Shown here: piece by piece, positions 23,192 through 33,636 of the stretch | How the letters are laid out: each line of letters begins with the position of its first letter | Position numbering within the stretch: the first letter of the stretch is position 1 | Assembly (NCBI GenBank): GCA_030760725.1 | Contig: JASWHV010000018.1 | Span: 16,586,273 to 16,650,272 of the forward strand | DNA from: Neostapfia colusana | Lineage: Eukaryota; Streptophyta; Magnoliopsida; Poales; Poaceae | Direction: 5' to 3' | DNA: 64,000 nucleotides | The notes under the pieces: model-generated | Database searches by the model: none | What the model was told of the DNA's origin: nothing | What the model saw: only the letters and a program-made list of their open reading frames with translations | Program-made: the position numbers and the translations under genes

Positions 23192-26100
23192 TGTGGGACG
23201 CGCCCGCGGCCCGGGAATCGCAGTGGGTGGTGCCGTGCGATGCGGCACCCAATAGCATGCACGAAAAGACGATAAGAACATAACGACACCATTTTGTTAC
23301 TCAAGATAATTTCTTTTACAACATAATATACACACGCAGCGGAAATTTAAATTTGCTGGACAAACTACTCACTCTCGACCCTAACTACGCCGAAGAGAAG
23401 TCGTTCAGCCCATGAACGCTTCCTACTAGCTTCACCAAAGAAAGGCAGCGGCTAGGTTTCCGATGAGTTGAACGAACCGTGAGGTTCGTCATCTCACCGA
23501 ACAACCCTCTTCATAGCAGGCATCCTGCTACCTGCAAAAACAACTCAGAAGCAACCGTGAGCACTAAGGCTCAACAAGACTTACCCGTCACTCCTAAACA
23601 TGCAACTCTACATGCAGAGGTAGTAAGAAAGTAGGCATAGGAATTTGCAAAATGCATCATGACTAAACTTGATCCTTATATTCAGATTCTTATAGCCTTC
23701 ATTTTAGTGGTCCTCGCGCCTCACAACATCGGAAGTCCACAATCAAACAAGAAACGCTTATCCCGATGTTGCTAGCCTAAGGTGGAAATGAAATTTAGTT
23801 GGCTCTATATCTACTTCAGTCAAGGTTCCAATACAGTGATTAATCCACAAACAGCAAGTTAAGAGACTTAGTTCATCTTTTTACTAAGTCACGGCGCAGT
23901 GGGCAAGTATGCTCAATCCTCTTCCGCGAGCGACGGTGATTCGAATCAATAACAACCCGGAATACACGACACATACACCCGCCTCGAAAGACTCTCTCAA
24001 GAGCTCTTTCTTACGTTGTATGCAGCAACCTTTCACACGACACCCCGACATAGAAAAACGCTTCGCGCCGAGCAGGATGGTCCTCTACGCGAACACGTCG
24101 AAGTTGCCCGCTAAAGGATTTACACCTCCCGCCTTCTCAACGCCATTCCCACGCGAAGGATGAGTTTCTATATCACGGTCCATCGTGTTACATCGGTTTC
24201 ATGGGTCCCATACCCCACTATATATCCGGTACAGCTCAATCTTGTCCAGCAGGGCCGCATACATACGGTCCTTAACCGACACGGACGGGGCTACAACCAA
24301 CCTCCACATTTGCCTTACCATCCCGGTCCAGGCCAAATGTGGTCTCAAGCATTGTCACACCCATCGCAGGTCGAGACCAACCTTGAGCGCTCCATCCTAC
24401 AGGAACATCCCCGTCCCCATCTCATATTCATGAGGGTGCTCTTATCATTTATCTCTCGCGAGTAACTCCATTACTCGAACTTTCTCGCGAGTAGCTTTTT
24501 ACTACTCGACTTCTACCGAGCTAGCTACAACATTAGCCTAGCATCTACAACGAGGCAAAGCCTACACTAAACCTTCTAATCAGGGATGTAATAGTCATGC
24601 AAGTGGGTTTCAATCATCCTAGACATAATGCACATTATCAAGTCTAATCAACATGAGGTGAGGTAAAGCAAAATTTAAAACGGTAACGATATGCAAACCG
24701 GGGCTTGCCTTGCTCAACGGTTTTTGTTAGAAGCTAGAAGTTAGTCTTCCTCCGGAGAATCCGCCAAACTCGTCATGAGATGGAGATCCTCGCTGTAGAG
24801 TCGGATCCTCGTCGAACGTCGACGTCACGTGAGCTATTATATTGCAATGCACATATATTTCAAAAGCAATTTAGAAACTGTTTCAAAACTGTTGTTCAAG
24901 TTAACTCACGCACATGAGAGATAAACAAAAGCAAGGTTTCTGTTGTTGGATCTAAACCTTAGAGAAGATGAAAGCTAGGGTGAAAAGAGATACTAATAAT
25001 CACCATGTGATTAAGTCCATTATATGAACACTTAAACCTAAAAGATGGTAGCTCAAGTTCCAGAGGTCCAATGAAGCTGAGAATTTAACCACAGCCTCTA
25101 TGGAAAGTATTCAGGCAGTGTGCAAAAATTGAGCTCATGAAATGGCTTCATGTGAGCACAACAAATCCTTATGTGGTTTTCACTAATCTGCCTTTACCCC
25201 CTAGATATTAAGCTTTCCTATGCTGCAAAGTAGACTTTTTGTGAAGTACAAAATGTCCTGAGTCCATAGGAATTGGTTTTACCATTTTTTGGAGTTTCCT
25301 ACATGGAGATATGGATTTTACAAAGAATGGTGAAAAGCTGAAATTGTCTCAGTTTATTTTCCTATTTTTCAGAGACATAAGGAATGAACACATTATTTGA
25401 CCAAGCAAATTAGGTCCAATGCCTCTGAAATTTTTACTGGAGTTCAAGGAATTTTGGGAGAATGTCCTGTCAAAATTTGGGAATTTTCCAATAAACAGAA
25501 CTCCTGTAAAAATTCAGACAAGATTTTTCTTAAATGAATTAACGAGCCAAATTCAGGGATTTTCATAAACATTGGTCTGCACCCCTGGATAGTACTCTTT
25601 GAGAGGAATCCAACAAAATTTGTTTCACAATTTTTGGACATTCCTACACAAAGTTATGGCTCTCCAAAGTTTGAACTAGAGTGGGAAAATCTGGAAAATG
25701 TTTAAATGCTGACAGTGGGTCCCACTCGTCATCCCTAACCTCCAGCCACGCGCCAAAACAGAGCAGTGGCAGCTGCCTCCGGTGAGGTCGCCGGAAATGA
25801 GCTTCCCGGCCACCTCCGGACCCCCTGCTGGCCGCCCCCCCATTTTCCACCCTGCTGAACTCATTGGTGAGGTCCCCGGCGGCTGAAACTCGCCGGAAAG
25901 CAGTGCGCACCGGCCACAGCTAACCCTAGAGCTCCGGCGAGGTCTTGCACGGTGAATTCTCCACCAAATGGTCGGTTCTTGGGCTCTACAGCACCAGGGG
26001 ATCATGTAGAAGACCGGCATGAGGTCTAAACCAGCTGGAGATGACTCTAAACCTATCGGCACCGTGCACCCGATAGGGTCCAGCGGCATACCCTCTAAAA

Positions 26101-27357
26101 GAGCTCGGATTGCTCAATCTACACTCAATTTCTTGGTCTAAAATCGATGGAGGAGGTGTGCTAGGCAGTTAAAAACCTGTGTATGAAGTTTGAGACCCAA
26201 CAAACATGAATTGAGGACGAATTTTACAATTCTTTACCTCAAGGTCCGTTTCTGCCGCCCGGGAGAAAAACTTGAAATTCTCCCCCTGTGATCAATGGCT
26301 GGGGCTGAGCTTTGGAGGTGAGAAACTACACTTGATGGTGCACAGATGGGGTGGCTTGCTTGGGCGTGATCCCTTCTGGTTTGGGCTGTCCACGGCGTCC
26401 AGTTTTTGGTTGCCTGAGTTTGAACTCGGGAGCAGAGAAACTTTGCTGCTTCTAGGCGCCAGCAAGCATGGAACAGCGGAGGGAAGTTCACAGCCGGCTA
26501 GAGCACTCAGGGGAGAAGGTTTTCTCTGTGGGGAGCTCGAGCAAAGATCACTTGGTTGATGGCTGGCGATCAGGAGAAACAGAGAACGCTGGCTCTGTTC
26601 TGCTCGGGAGAGAAGCACACGGGAGCAGGCAGAACGGGGAAGAAGCGAAGTGGCTCTGTTGTACTCGCTGTGGGGAAGATCAGGACGAGCAAAAGATCAA
26701 TCCCAGCAGGAGGTGGCGTGGGAGGTGTTCAGCACCGAGCTGCTGCGTTTCCGGAGTCGGTTGAATTTCTGGTGAGACTGACCGGTGGGGTCCACAGCCA
26801 CAATTCCCCTCTTTCCCCCCATTTCGATTTAAAATAGCAAATGAGCTCCAAATTTGTTCAAACTTGGAGGATAGGTCAAAAGAATTATGAGGAACTCAAA
26901 TCTGAAATCAGATTTTGAAATTGAGTTTGTTTGGTTCAAAATTCAAATTCAAGTTTGAATTTGAACGTGCCCTCATTTAATTCTCGGAATAAATAGTATA
27001 TGAAACCTAAAATTCTCCAAATTTGAAACTTAGGCTCTTGAATACATGAGAAATGCATCTATGCTCTCACATATGGGCCTTTGTACAATCTGAATAGAAA
27101 TCCTTTCAAAAGATTCAAATTGCATTTAAATTCCCTCCACTCTACTCATAGAGGAGGTGCACATGAGTTAGAGTTTTAGGAGTGTAATTATTTCCCCTAG
27201 CTTACCATGTGTTGAGCATGGGCTAGAGAAAATTTTTAACTCCCTCACATGTCTATTTATGTGTTCATCATTTCATGTGACATAATTATTGTCTTTTGTT
27301 GCCTTAACTTTGTTTTATGAGCTGACATCAAACTTTACAAAAGTTAGGGCTGTTACA
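23192..27357 (-). mobile_element. 3' LTR of D
   Basis: 4166 bp. The plus strand starts TGTGGGACGCGCC and ends GGGCTGTTACA. The first 2 kb (U5 side) contain the shared stem-loop and the GAGTA/TACTC hairpins. The GC-rich part at 25700-26100 and the rest hold only chance frames. Confidence 0.96.
23724..23771 (-). promoter_or_regulatory. Conserved stem-loop in U5 of D (3' LTR copy)
   Basis: CAACATCGG (23724-23732) pairs perfectly with CCGATGTTG (23763-23771). The loop contains AATCAAACAAGAAAC. The 5' LTR copy is at 34169-34216. The arm sequences differ from those in E although the loop is the same. Confidence 0.65.
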
Positions 27358-27392
27358 TTCCTCCCCCCTTATAAGAATCTCGTCCCGAGATT
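27358..27392 (-). promoter_or_regulatory. PPT and adjoining inverted repeat of D
   Basis: The minus strand reads AAGGGGGGAGGAA before the LTR start TGTAACAGCCC. The inverted repeat AATCTCG/CGAGATT is at 27376-27392, close to the end of pol. Confidence 0.85.
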
Positions 27393-27419
27393 ACAAAAAG
27401 AAAGAAGAAGGGAGAATGA

Positions 27420-30400
27420 CTACTGGACATATGGTACAAACAAGTCGGGAAAATTTAAACGGAGAAAATCCTCGCTTTCCCACGTAGCTTCATCAGCGGT
27501 GTGGTTGCTCCACAAGACTTTGTAAAATCGCAATGTCCGATTTCTTGTGGTGCGAGACTTCTCGTCAATAATCTGTATCGGATACTCAGAATAAGTGAGA
27601 TCCGGTTGAAGATCCTCAATGTTCTCCATATGAACTGCGGTTGGGTACTTAAGACATTTCCGCAGCTGAGAGACGTGGAAAACATTGTGAATACCCGAAA
27701 GTGACGTCGGTAACTCCAGACGATAGGCCACGGGTCCGCATATCTCAGTGACAGCAAACGGCCCGATGAATCGCGGAGCAAGCTTTCCCTTCACTCCGAA
27801 ACGATGAAACCCTTTCATCGGAGAGACACGAAGGTAAACGTGGTCTCCGATGTCGAAGTGAAGGGGTCGACGTCGTTTGTCTGCATAACTCTTCTGCCGA
27901 GATTGAGCAGCCTTTAAATTGGCTTGAATCACTCGCACTCCTTCCTCGGCTTCATTCACCAGATCAATCCCGTAGACCACTCTCTCGCCGGACTCACACC
28001 AATTCAGTGGTGTGCGGCACTTCCGGCCATAAAGAGCTTCATACGGGGCCATCTTGATGCTGGATTGATAACCATTATTATATGAGAATTCTGCTAACGG
28101 TAGATGGTCATCCAAATTCTTCCCATGATTGATGACACATGCCCGTAGCATATCCTCCAGAATCTGATTTATCCTCTCCGTTTGACCATCAGTTTGCGGA
28201 TGATACGCTGAACTCCGAATTAACTTGGTTCCCAAGGAAGCATGCAGTTGCTCCCAAAATCTGGATACGAACAACGCACCCCGATCAGACACGATGGTGC
28301 GGGGAACCCCGTGTAAACACACGATTCTTGATATGAACAGCTCCGCATACTTCTTCGCCACATATTTTGTATGGACTGTAATAAAATGTGCTGTCTTGGT
28401 CAAACGATCGACGATTACCCAAATAGAATCATGCTTGTTGCTGGTCATGGGTAAACCGACGATGAAGTCCATGCTTATGTCTTCCCACTTCCATGCTGGA
28501 ACCTTCAGCGGTTGAAGTGGTCCGGCTTTCCTCATATGGTCGGCTTTAACCCGCCGACACGTATCACACTCAGATACGTACTTCGCAATCTCTCTTTTCA
28601 TCCGTGTCCACCAGAACTTAGATTTCAAGTCCTGGTACATTTTATTGCTTCCTGGATGAATGTAGTACTTGGATAAATGTGCTTCATCCAGTATCTTCCT
28701 CCGCAATTTCATATTCCGGGGTACAACTATGCGGTTGTTAAACCATAGAGTACCCTCTTCATCCTTGCGGAACATCTTCAATTCACCGCTGTCCACTCTC
28801 CTCCGGATATGAGACATACCTCTGTCTCTCTTCTGAGCCTCTACAATCTCATCTCGGATTGTAGGAATAAGAGCGAGGTTGAACAGCGATCCGTAGGGAA
28901 CTAAGCGTAGGCTTGGTTCTCCTTCTTCATGTGCAGCCATGGCTAAATGGTGAACGTGGGCTTTCCGACTAAGTGCGTCGGCAACCACATTCGCTTTACC
29001 CGGATGGTAATGAATTTCAAGTTCATAATCCTTGATCAATTCGAGCCATCTTCGCTGCCTCATATTCAGTTCTTTCTGTGTGAAGATGTACTTCAAGCTT
29101 TTGTGGTCAGTGTAGAGATGTACTAGATTGCCTAGTAGATAATGTCTCCACATTTTCAATGCTAAGACCACTGCAGCTAGTTCAAGGTCGTGCGTCGGGT
29201 AATTCTGCTCATGACCCCTGAGTTGCCGGGATCCATACGCGACCACACGTCCTTCTTGCATCAACACACAACCCAAACCAATGCCGGATGCATCACAATA
29301 GACATCAAAGGGCTTCGTGGTGTCTGGCTGGGCCAAAACTGGAGCTGTAGTGAGATGCTTCACTAAAGTTTGAAAAGCTTGTTCACATGAATCGCTCCAA
29401 TCATATTTGGTGCTTTTCTTTAACAGCTCCGTCATAGGTTTAGCGACTTTGGAGAAGTTTGGAATGAATCTCCGGTAATAGCCCGCTAAACCTAGGAAAC
29501 ACCTCACTTCATGAACAGATGTTGGAGATTTCCAATTCAGCACTTGCTCGATTTTACTTGGGTCCACAGCGATGCCTTCCGCTGAAATAATATGCCCAAG
29601 AAACGGCACTTTGCTGATCCAAAACTCACATTTACTGAACTTTGCATATAGCTTGTGATCCCTCAAGCGTTGGAGTACAATACGCAAATGTTCAGCATGT
29701 TCTTCTTCTGACTTTGAATAGACCAAAATGTCGTCGATGAAAACCACGACGAACTTGTCTAACTCCGGCATGAACACAGAGTTCATGAGATACATAAAAT
29801 GAGCCGGAGCATTGGTCAATCCAAAGGACATGACAAGATATTCATAAAGACCATATCTTGTTGAGAACGCCGTCTTAGGTACATCTTCTGCCCGGATCTT
29901 TATCTGGTGATACCCAGACCGAAGATCCATCTTGGAAAATACCTTAGCACCCACTAGTTGATCGAACAAAATGTCAATGCGCGGTAGTGGATACTTATTC
30001 TTGATAGTGACAGCATTCAGTGGACGATAATCTACGCATAGTCTCAAAGTCTCGTCCTTCTTCTTCACGAAGAGTGCGGAACAGCCCCAAGGTGATGAAC
30101 TTGGGCGTATAAAACCTTTGTCCATGAGGTCATTCAGCTGCTCCTTCAATTCTGCTAGCTCCTTCGGTGCCATTTTGTATGGTCGCCGAGAAATAGGTGT
30201 TGTTCCCGGTGCTAGTTCAATCTTGAACTCTACATCACGTTCGGGTGGCATGCCCGGCAAGTCTTCGGGAAACACATCTGGATATTCACATACTACTGGA
30301 ATATCCTCAATTTTAGGAGCTTCAATCTGATTCACTGCTGCAACTTGTTGTGATGGATCCACAAGATTCAATGTGTTGCAACCGTGTATTGGCGAATTCA

Positions 30401-31838
30401 GTTGGGCAGTTCGAGAGCTGATGTCAAAGATAGCTCCATAATGTGTCAACCATGACATCCCCAAGATAATATCAATCCTTTGGCCTTTGAGTATGATAAG
30501 GCTCGCAGGATAGATGTTTCCACCCAAACATAACGGTGCCCGAGAGACCATCTCATCTGTTGATATCTTGCCTCCGGGTGAGCTGATATGAAACGGATGC
30601 TTAACTGTGCTAAATGGAAGATTATTCTTCAGCACATAGTCTCTGCTAATAAAATTGTGGGTGGCTCCGGAATCAAACAACACGAAAGTGGGCTGTTCAT
30701 GTAAAGTGAACATGCCCGCTAAAACTGGTTCGCCTTTAGCAATGTCCTCACTAGCAGTATAATTAACCTTGCCAGCTTTTGAAAGATTCTTCTTTGAAGG
30801 TTTATGATGCTGATCTGAGCATTGACGAGACAACACATAAGTGTGGCTCTGCTCAGCTCCATGAGGGTTTCGTGTTGTAGAAATCTTCAGCTCTCTACTA
30901 ACACGAGGTGGAGATAATTCGTGCGTAGCTGGTTGTGGTAGGGTTGCACGAATAATTTCTGCCCGCTGTTGTTGAGGTGGAGGCTCATAAGTGATCAACT
31001 CCAGCCGTGGTTGTGAGAGTTGCACCACAGGCTGAATTTGTTGCCTAACTGGCGAGTGATACCGCACTCGATAGTTCGGACGAACCTCGATATCGCTGTC
31101 TGGCGGTATACTTCTTTTCAGCTCCGCTTCACAACGAAGATGCATGTCTTCCTTAATGATAGCGGCATTTACCAACTCATTGTAAATACCGTTATTGAAC
31201 AAGGTCACTTGTTCCTTAAGTTCGACATTCAAGCCTCGGAAGAAATACTCGCACTTCAACGCTTCCGAGTCAACCATATGAGTTGCGTATTGCATCAAGT
31301 CTTCAAACTCTTTGAAGTACTCGTACGCACTCCTTTCGCCTTGCTTTAACTCCAGAAAGTCTTGATACTTTGTTCGTAGAATTCCCGAACAAACGTGACG
31401 TGCCCGGAAAACATCCCGGAATTCATCCCACGTCACTCGATGACCTTCAGGAAGAGTAGCGATGTACTCCACCCACCAAGCTCCAGCAGCTCCGTGGAGT
31501 TGTTGAGCGGCAAATAGGGTCTTCTGATATTCATCGCACTCAAGCGTATCGAACTTGGCTTCAATACATTGAAGCCAATGAGCCGACTCCAACGGTTCTT
31601 TTGCTTCCGCGAAAACCGGTGGTTGTCTTGCTAGAAAATCCAGATAAGTGCTTGGCGGAGGATTTTGCTGTAGTGTCTCCTGTCGTATGCTTTGTCGCAC
31701 CAACAGATCCAGAGACTCAGCCATCTTTGCCAAGATTTCCGCCAACCCGGTTGATGATGTCGGCACTTCTTGTCGTGGCTTATTACTTTCGCCGTGACTC
31801 GACTCACCAACCTCACTCCTGGAATGAGCATGATCCAT
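27420..31838 (-). CDS. Element D gag-pol polyprotein, intact (1472 aa)
   Basis: ATG at 31836-31838, one frame to a stop at 27420-27422. Domains by residue: gag capsid-like ~85-235 (WWVEYIA, FRARHV, FLELKQG); a basic, Gln/Pro-rich linker 236-360 without any CX2CX4HX4C; aspartic protease DSGATHNF at 389-396; RT ~555-760 with active site FIDD at 700-703; RNase H ~845-960 with YCDAS, YTDHKSL and ADALSR; integrase HHCC zinc finger (H1054, H1061, C1091, C1094) and catalytic D1124, D1185 and E1221; chromodomain ~1418-1465 at the very end. The order RT, RNase H, integrase, chromodomain defines a chromovirus; the LTR length and gag type fit Tekay/Del. Every catalytic residue I checked is present. Chromodomain integrases direct insertion to heterochromatin, which fits this location. 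Confidence 0.96.
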   Translation of the reverse strand: MDHAHSRSEVGESSHGESNKPRQEVPTSSTGLAEILAKMAESLDLLVRQSIRQETLQQNPPPSTYLDFLARQPPVFAEAKEPLESAHWLQCIEAKFDTLECDEYQKTLFAAQQLHGAAGAWWVEYIATLPEGHRVTWDEFRDVFRARHVCSGILRTKYQDFLELKQGERSAYEYFKEFEDLMQYATHMVDSEALKCEYFFRGLNVELKEQVTLFNNGIYNELVNAAIIKEDMHLRCEAELKRSIPPDSDIEVRPNYRVRYHSPVRQQIQPVVQLSQPRLELITYEPPPQQQRAEIIRATLPQPATHELSPPRVSRELKISTTRNPHGAEQSHTYVLSRQCSDQHHKPSKKNLSKAGKVNYTASEDIAKGEPVLAGMFTLHEQPTFVLFDSGATHNFISRDYVLKNNLPFSTVKHPFHISSPGGKISTDEMVSRAPLCLGGNIYPASLIILKGQRIDIILGMSWLTHYGAIFDISSRTAQLNSPIHGCNTLNLVDPSQQVAAVNQIEAPKIEDIPVVCEYPDVFPEDLPGMPPERDVEFKIELAPGTTPISRRPYKMAPKELAELKEQLNDLMDKGFIRPSSSPWGCSALFVKKKDETLRLCVDYRPLNAVTIKNKYPLPRIDILFDQLVGAKVFSKMDLRSGYHQIKIRAEDVPKTAFSTRYGLYEYLVMSFGLTNAPAHFMYLMNSVFMPELDKFVVVFIDDILVYSKSEEEHAEHLRIVLQRLRDHKLYAKFSKCEFWISKVPFLGHIISAEGIAVDPSKIEQVLNWKSPTSVHEVRCFLGLAGYYRRFIPNFSKVAKPMTELLKKSTKYDWSDSCEQAFQTLVKHLTTAPVLAQPDTTKPFDVYCDASGIGLGCVLMQEGRVVAYGSRQLRGHEQNYPTHDLELAAVVLALKMWRHYLLGNLVHLYTDHKSLKYIFTQKELNMRQRRWLELIKDYELEIHYHPGKANVVADALSRKAHVHHLAMAAHEEGEPSLRLVPYGSLFNLALIPTIRDEIVEAQKRDRGMSHIRRRVDSGELKMFRKDEEGTLWFNNRIVVPRNMKLRRKILDEAHLSKYYIHPGSNKMYQDLKSKFWWTRMKREIAKYVSECDTCRRVKADHMRKAGPLQPLKVPAWKWEDISMDFIVGLPMTSNKHDSIWVIVDRLTKTAHFITVHTKYVAKKYAELFISRIVCLHGVPRTIVSDRGALFVSRFWEQLHASLGTKLIRSSAYHPQTDGQTERINQILEDMLRACVINHGKNLDDHLPLAEFSYNNGYQSSIKMAPYEALYGRKCRTPLNWCESGERVVYGIDLVNEAEEGVRVIQANLKAAQSRQKSYADKRRRPLHFDIGDHVYLRVSPMKGFHRFGVKGKLAPRFIGPFAVTEICGPVAYRLELPTSLSGIHNVFHVSQLRKCLKYPTAVHMENIEDLQPDLTYSEYPIQIIDEKSRTTRNRTLRFYKVLWSNHTADEATWESEDFLRLNFPDLFVPYVQ

Positions 31839-33619
31839 GCTGCAAGAGTGAGCAATCTACGGTTAAAATTCAAAGTTTAAACTCAACTTGAATTGAAAAC
31901 ATAACCGTAAAAGCATCACATCAATATTGCAGCATTACACAAGCTAACTAGGGTTTGACAATACTGAAATCTATCAAATGTGAGCAAGTTTGTCCAAACC
32001 CTTAATTCCAACAGTATGACAAACTGAAAATTAACTCAAGAACATGTTATGGAGCTTAGAGAAGTCTGAAACATCCCTGTCCACAACAAGTCTTAAGTTA
32101 CATAGGCAATAAGCACTACTCTGTTCCGAATGACCAATTGGTCTTAACCCCAGAATTTGAATATGAAAATGGCAATTTCACATCTCAAGCTGAATATCAA
32201 AGTTATAGTTAACTTCAATATCTTTCCAACGAGTATTCATTTGCCTTCATATATGTTCTGGATCAAAGATTGTGATATTTCAAAGTTAACAGAAATCTGG
32301 AACAATTTTGACAGCACTTCCTTTGAAAGTGGCTGTTTTGTCCGCACGATTTCATCACTTTAAACTCCAAATCTGGAGACTTTGAACTATGAAGTCATAG
32401 CATATATCACAAGCTTTCCAACGGTGTATTACTTGACCCTTAGAAGATTTTCTACAGAAAGTTATGGTCGAAATACAGAAATTTCCAGAGAGCAATTTGT
32501 GCCTGCCCTGGTTTTGGACAGTTCACACTCATCTGAGAATTTCATCCATTTGGAGGGTGATTCTGGTCTGGAGTTCTAATGAAGAGTTGTAGAATACTTC
32601 AATAGGTTTCCAGAAATGTATCACCCACCTCCATTGGTTCAACCAAACAAAAGTTATGTCCTGTTTAACTTCAGAAATTTTTTTTGCTGAAAACAGGGGA
32701 GGTTATTCCTAAGTCTTTGTGAATGAATCTATACTCCCAATTGACTCTTAGTTCAATATAGGAGTTCATTAACCCCTAATAGAATCCTAGACTCCAAATT
32801 TACTCTTTTTATTTTCAAACCTTCTTTTTCTTGCAGTTCAAAACACATCACGGTACTACGTTGCCTCACCAAATTAAAATCCTATCCGGCTTTATACCGG
32901 CTTATACGTCTCAAGTGGTGGCACTAAAACGATCACTCACAAACGTTTTCTACACGACATGTTCTAACGTGGTTAAGGTACCTGCAGAAAATCACTCAAT
33001 AATGATGCACACATTGGTTTATCATTTCAGGCAGGTCCATATCATAGTAAAAACATACGCCCCGTATCATTGCCATACGGGCCGTCCTTGAGTCAAGCCA
33101 CGTCTCAAGGTACATGATCGGGTTATTCACCACCCGACGGGGGATCCACACCTTTGCAATAAAGCACACCGGTGGAACAGCGCTTCCGTAAGCCTCATAG
33201 GACATGAAGAGTCCTAGAGAACATACTTCGTGTTACAAACCACACGATGGGGTCTCCTCCTCTTGCCCCTGGGTTTGCGCACTGGAGGCTAGTGCCATTC
33301 ATATGTCTCTAAGACATGAAGAGTCTTAGAAAACATATTCACTTCCCGTCCATTGCTGAACGGGACATCCCACACTACTTTCCTCGTATGGGTGAGCTAA
33401 CCGAAATTGATCCGCTTTCGGTGGCGTTCCTTACCATCTTACCTCCACGTAGGTGCGTCGTTACTGAATTTTAAATACTGAAGAGTAACACACTGTTAGC
33501 TTGCCACCTTAAGTAACTATGCTAATAATACTCCTTATGTGGGCATACTATACGTTCCTCACTCGTATACCTCTAAGTTTTCGAAAATAGACCCTTTTCA
33601 TGCGTGCTATTCCCAATGC
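31839..33619 (-). promoter_or_regulatory. Long non-coding leader of D
   Basis: 1.78 kb between PBS and gag with no long minus-strand ORF. It is homologous in patches to the leader of E (for example the TTTCCAGAAATGTATCA stretch near 32610 and 44130), but lacks the extra ORF of E. A splice-acceptor-like TTGCAG lies one base before the gag ATG (31840-31845) and a donor-like GTGAGG at 33557-33562. Excising this as an intron is a hypothesis. Confidence 0.7.
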
Positions 33620-33632
33620 GGCTCTGATACCA
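33620..33632 (-). promoter_or_regulatory. Primer binding site of D (iMet tRNA)
   Basis: The minus strand reads TGGTATCAGAGCC, a perfect match to the initiator methionine tRNA PBS, four bases from the LTR. Confidence 0.95.
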
Positions 33633-33636
33633 CGAC

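Noticed and set aside
23035..23304. An 89-codon minus-strand ORF
   Set aside because: It runs from the LTR of D into the end of E pol in the wrong frame; the true pol end is the other frame, 23093-23191.
25825..25845. C-run length difference between the D LTRs (partner near 36281)
   Set aside because: Homopolymer length is prone to sequencing error and slippage; not used for dating.
23909..26837. ORFs of 60-138 codons, repeated at 34354-37284
   Set aside because: Identical because they are in the two recent LTRs of D; some are altered by a C-run length change. No coding signal.
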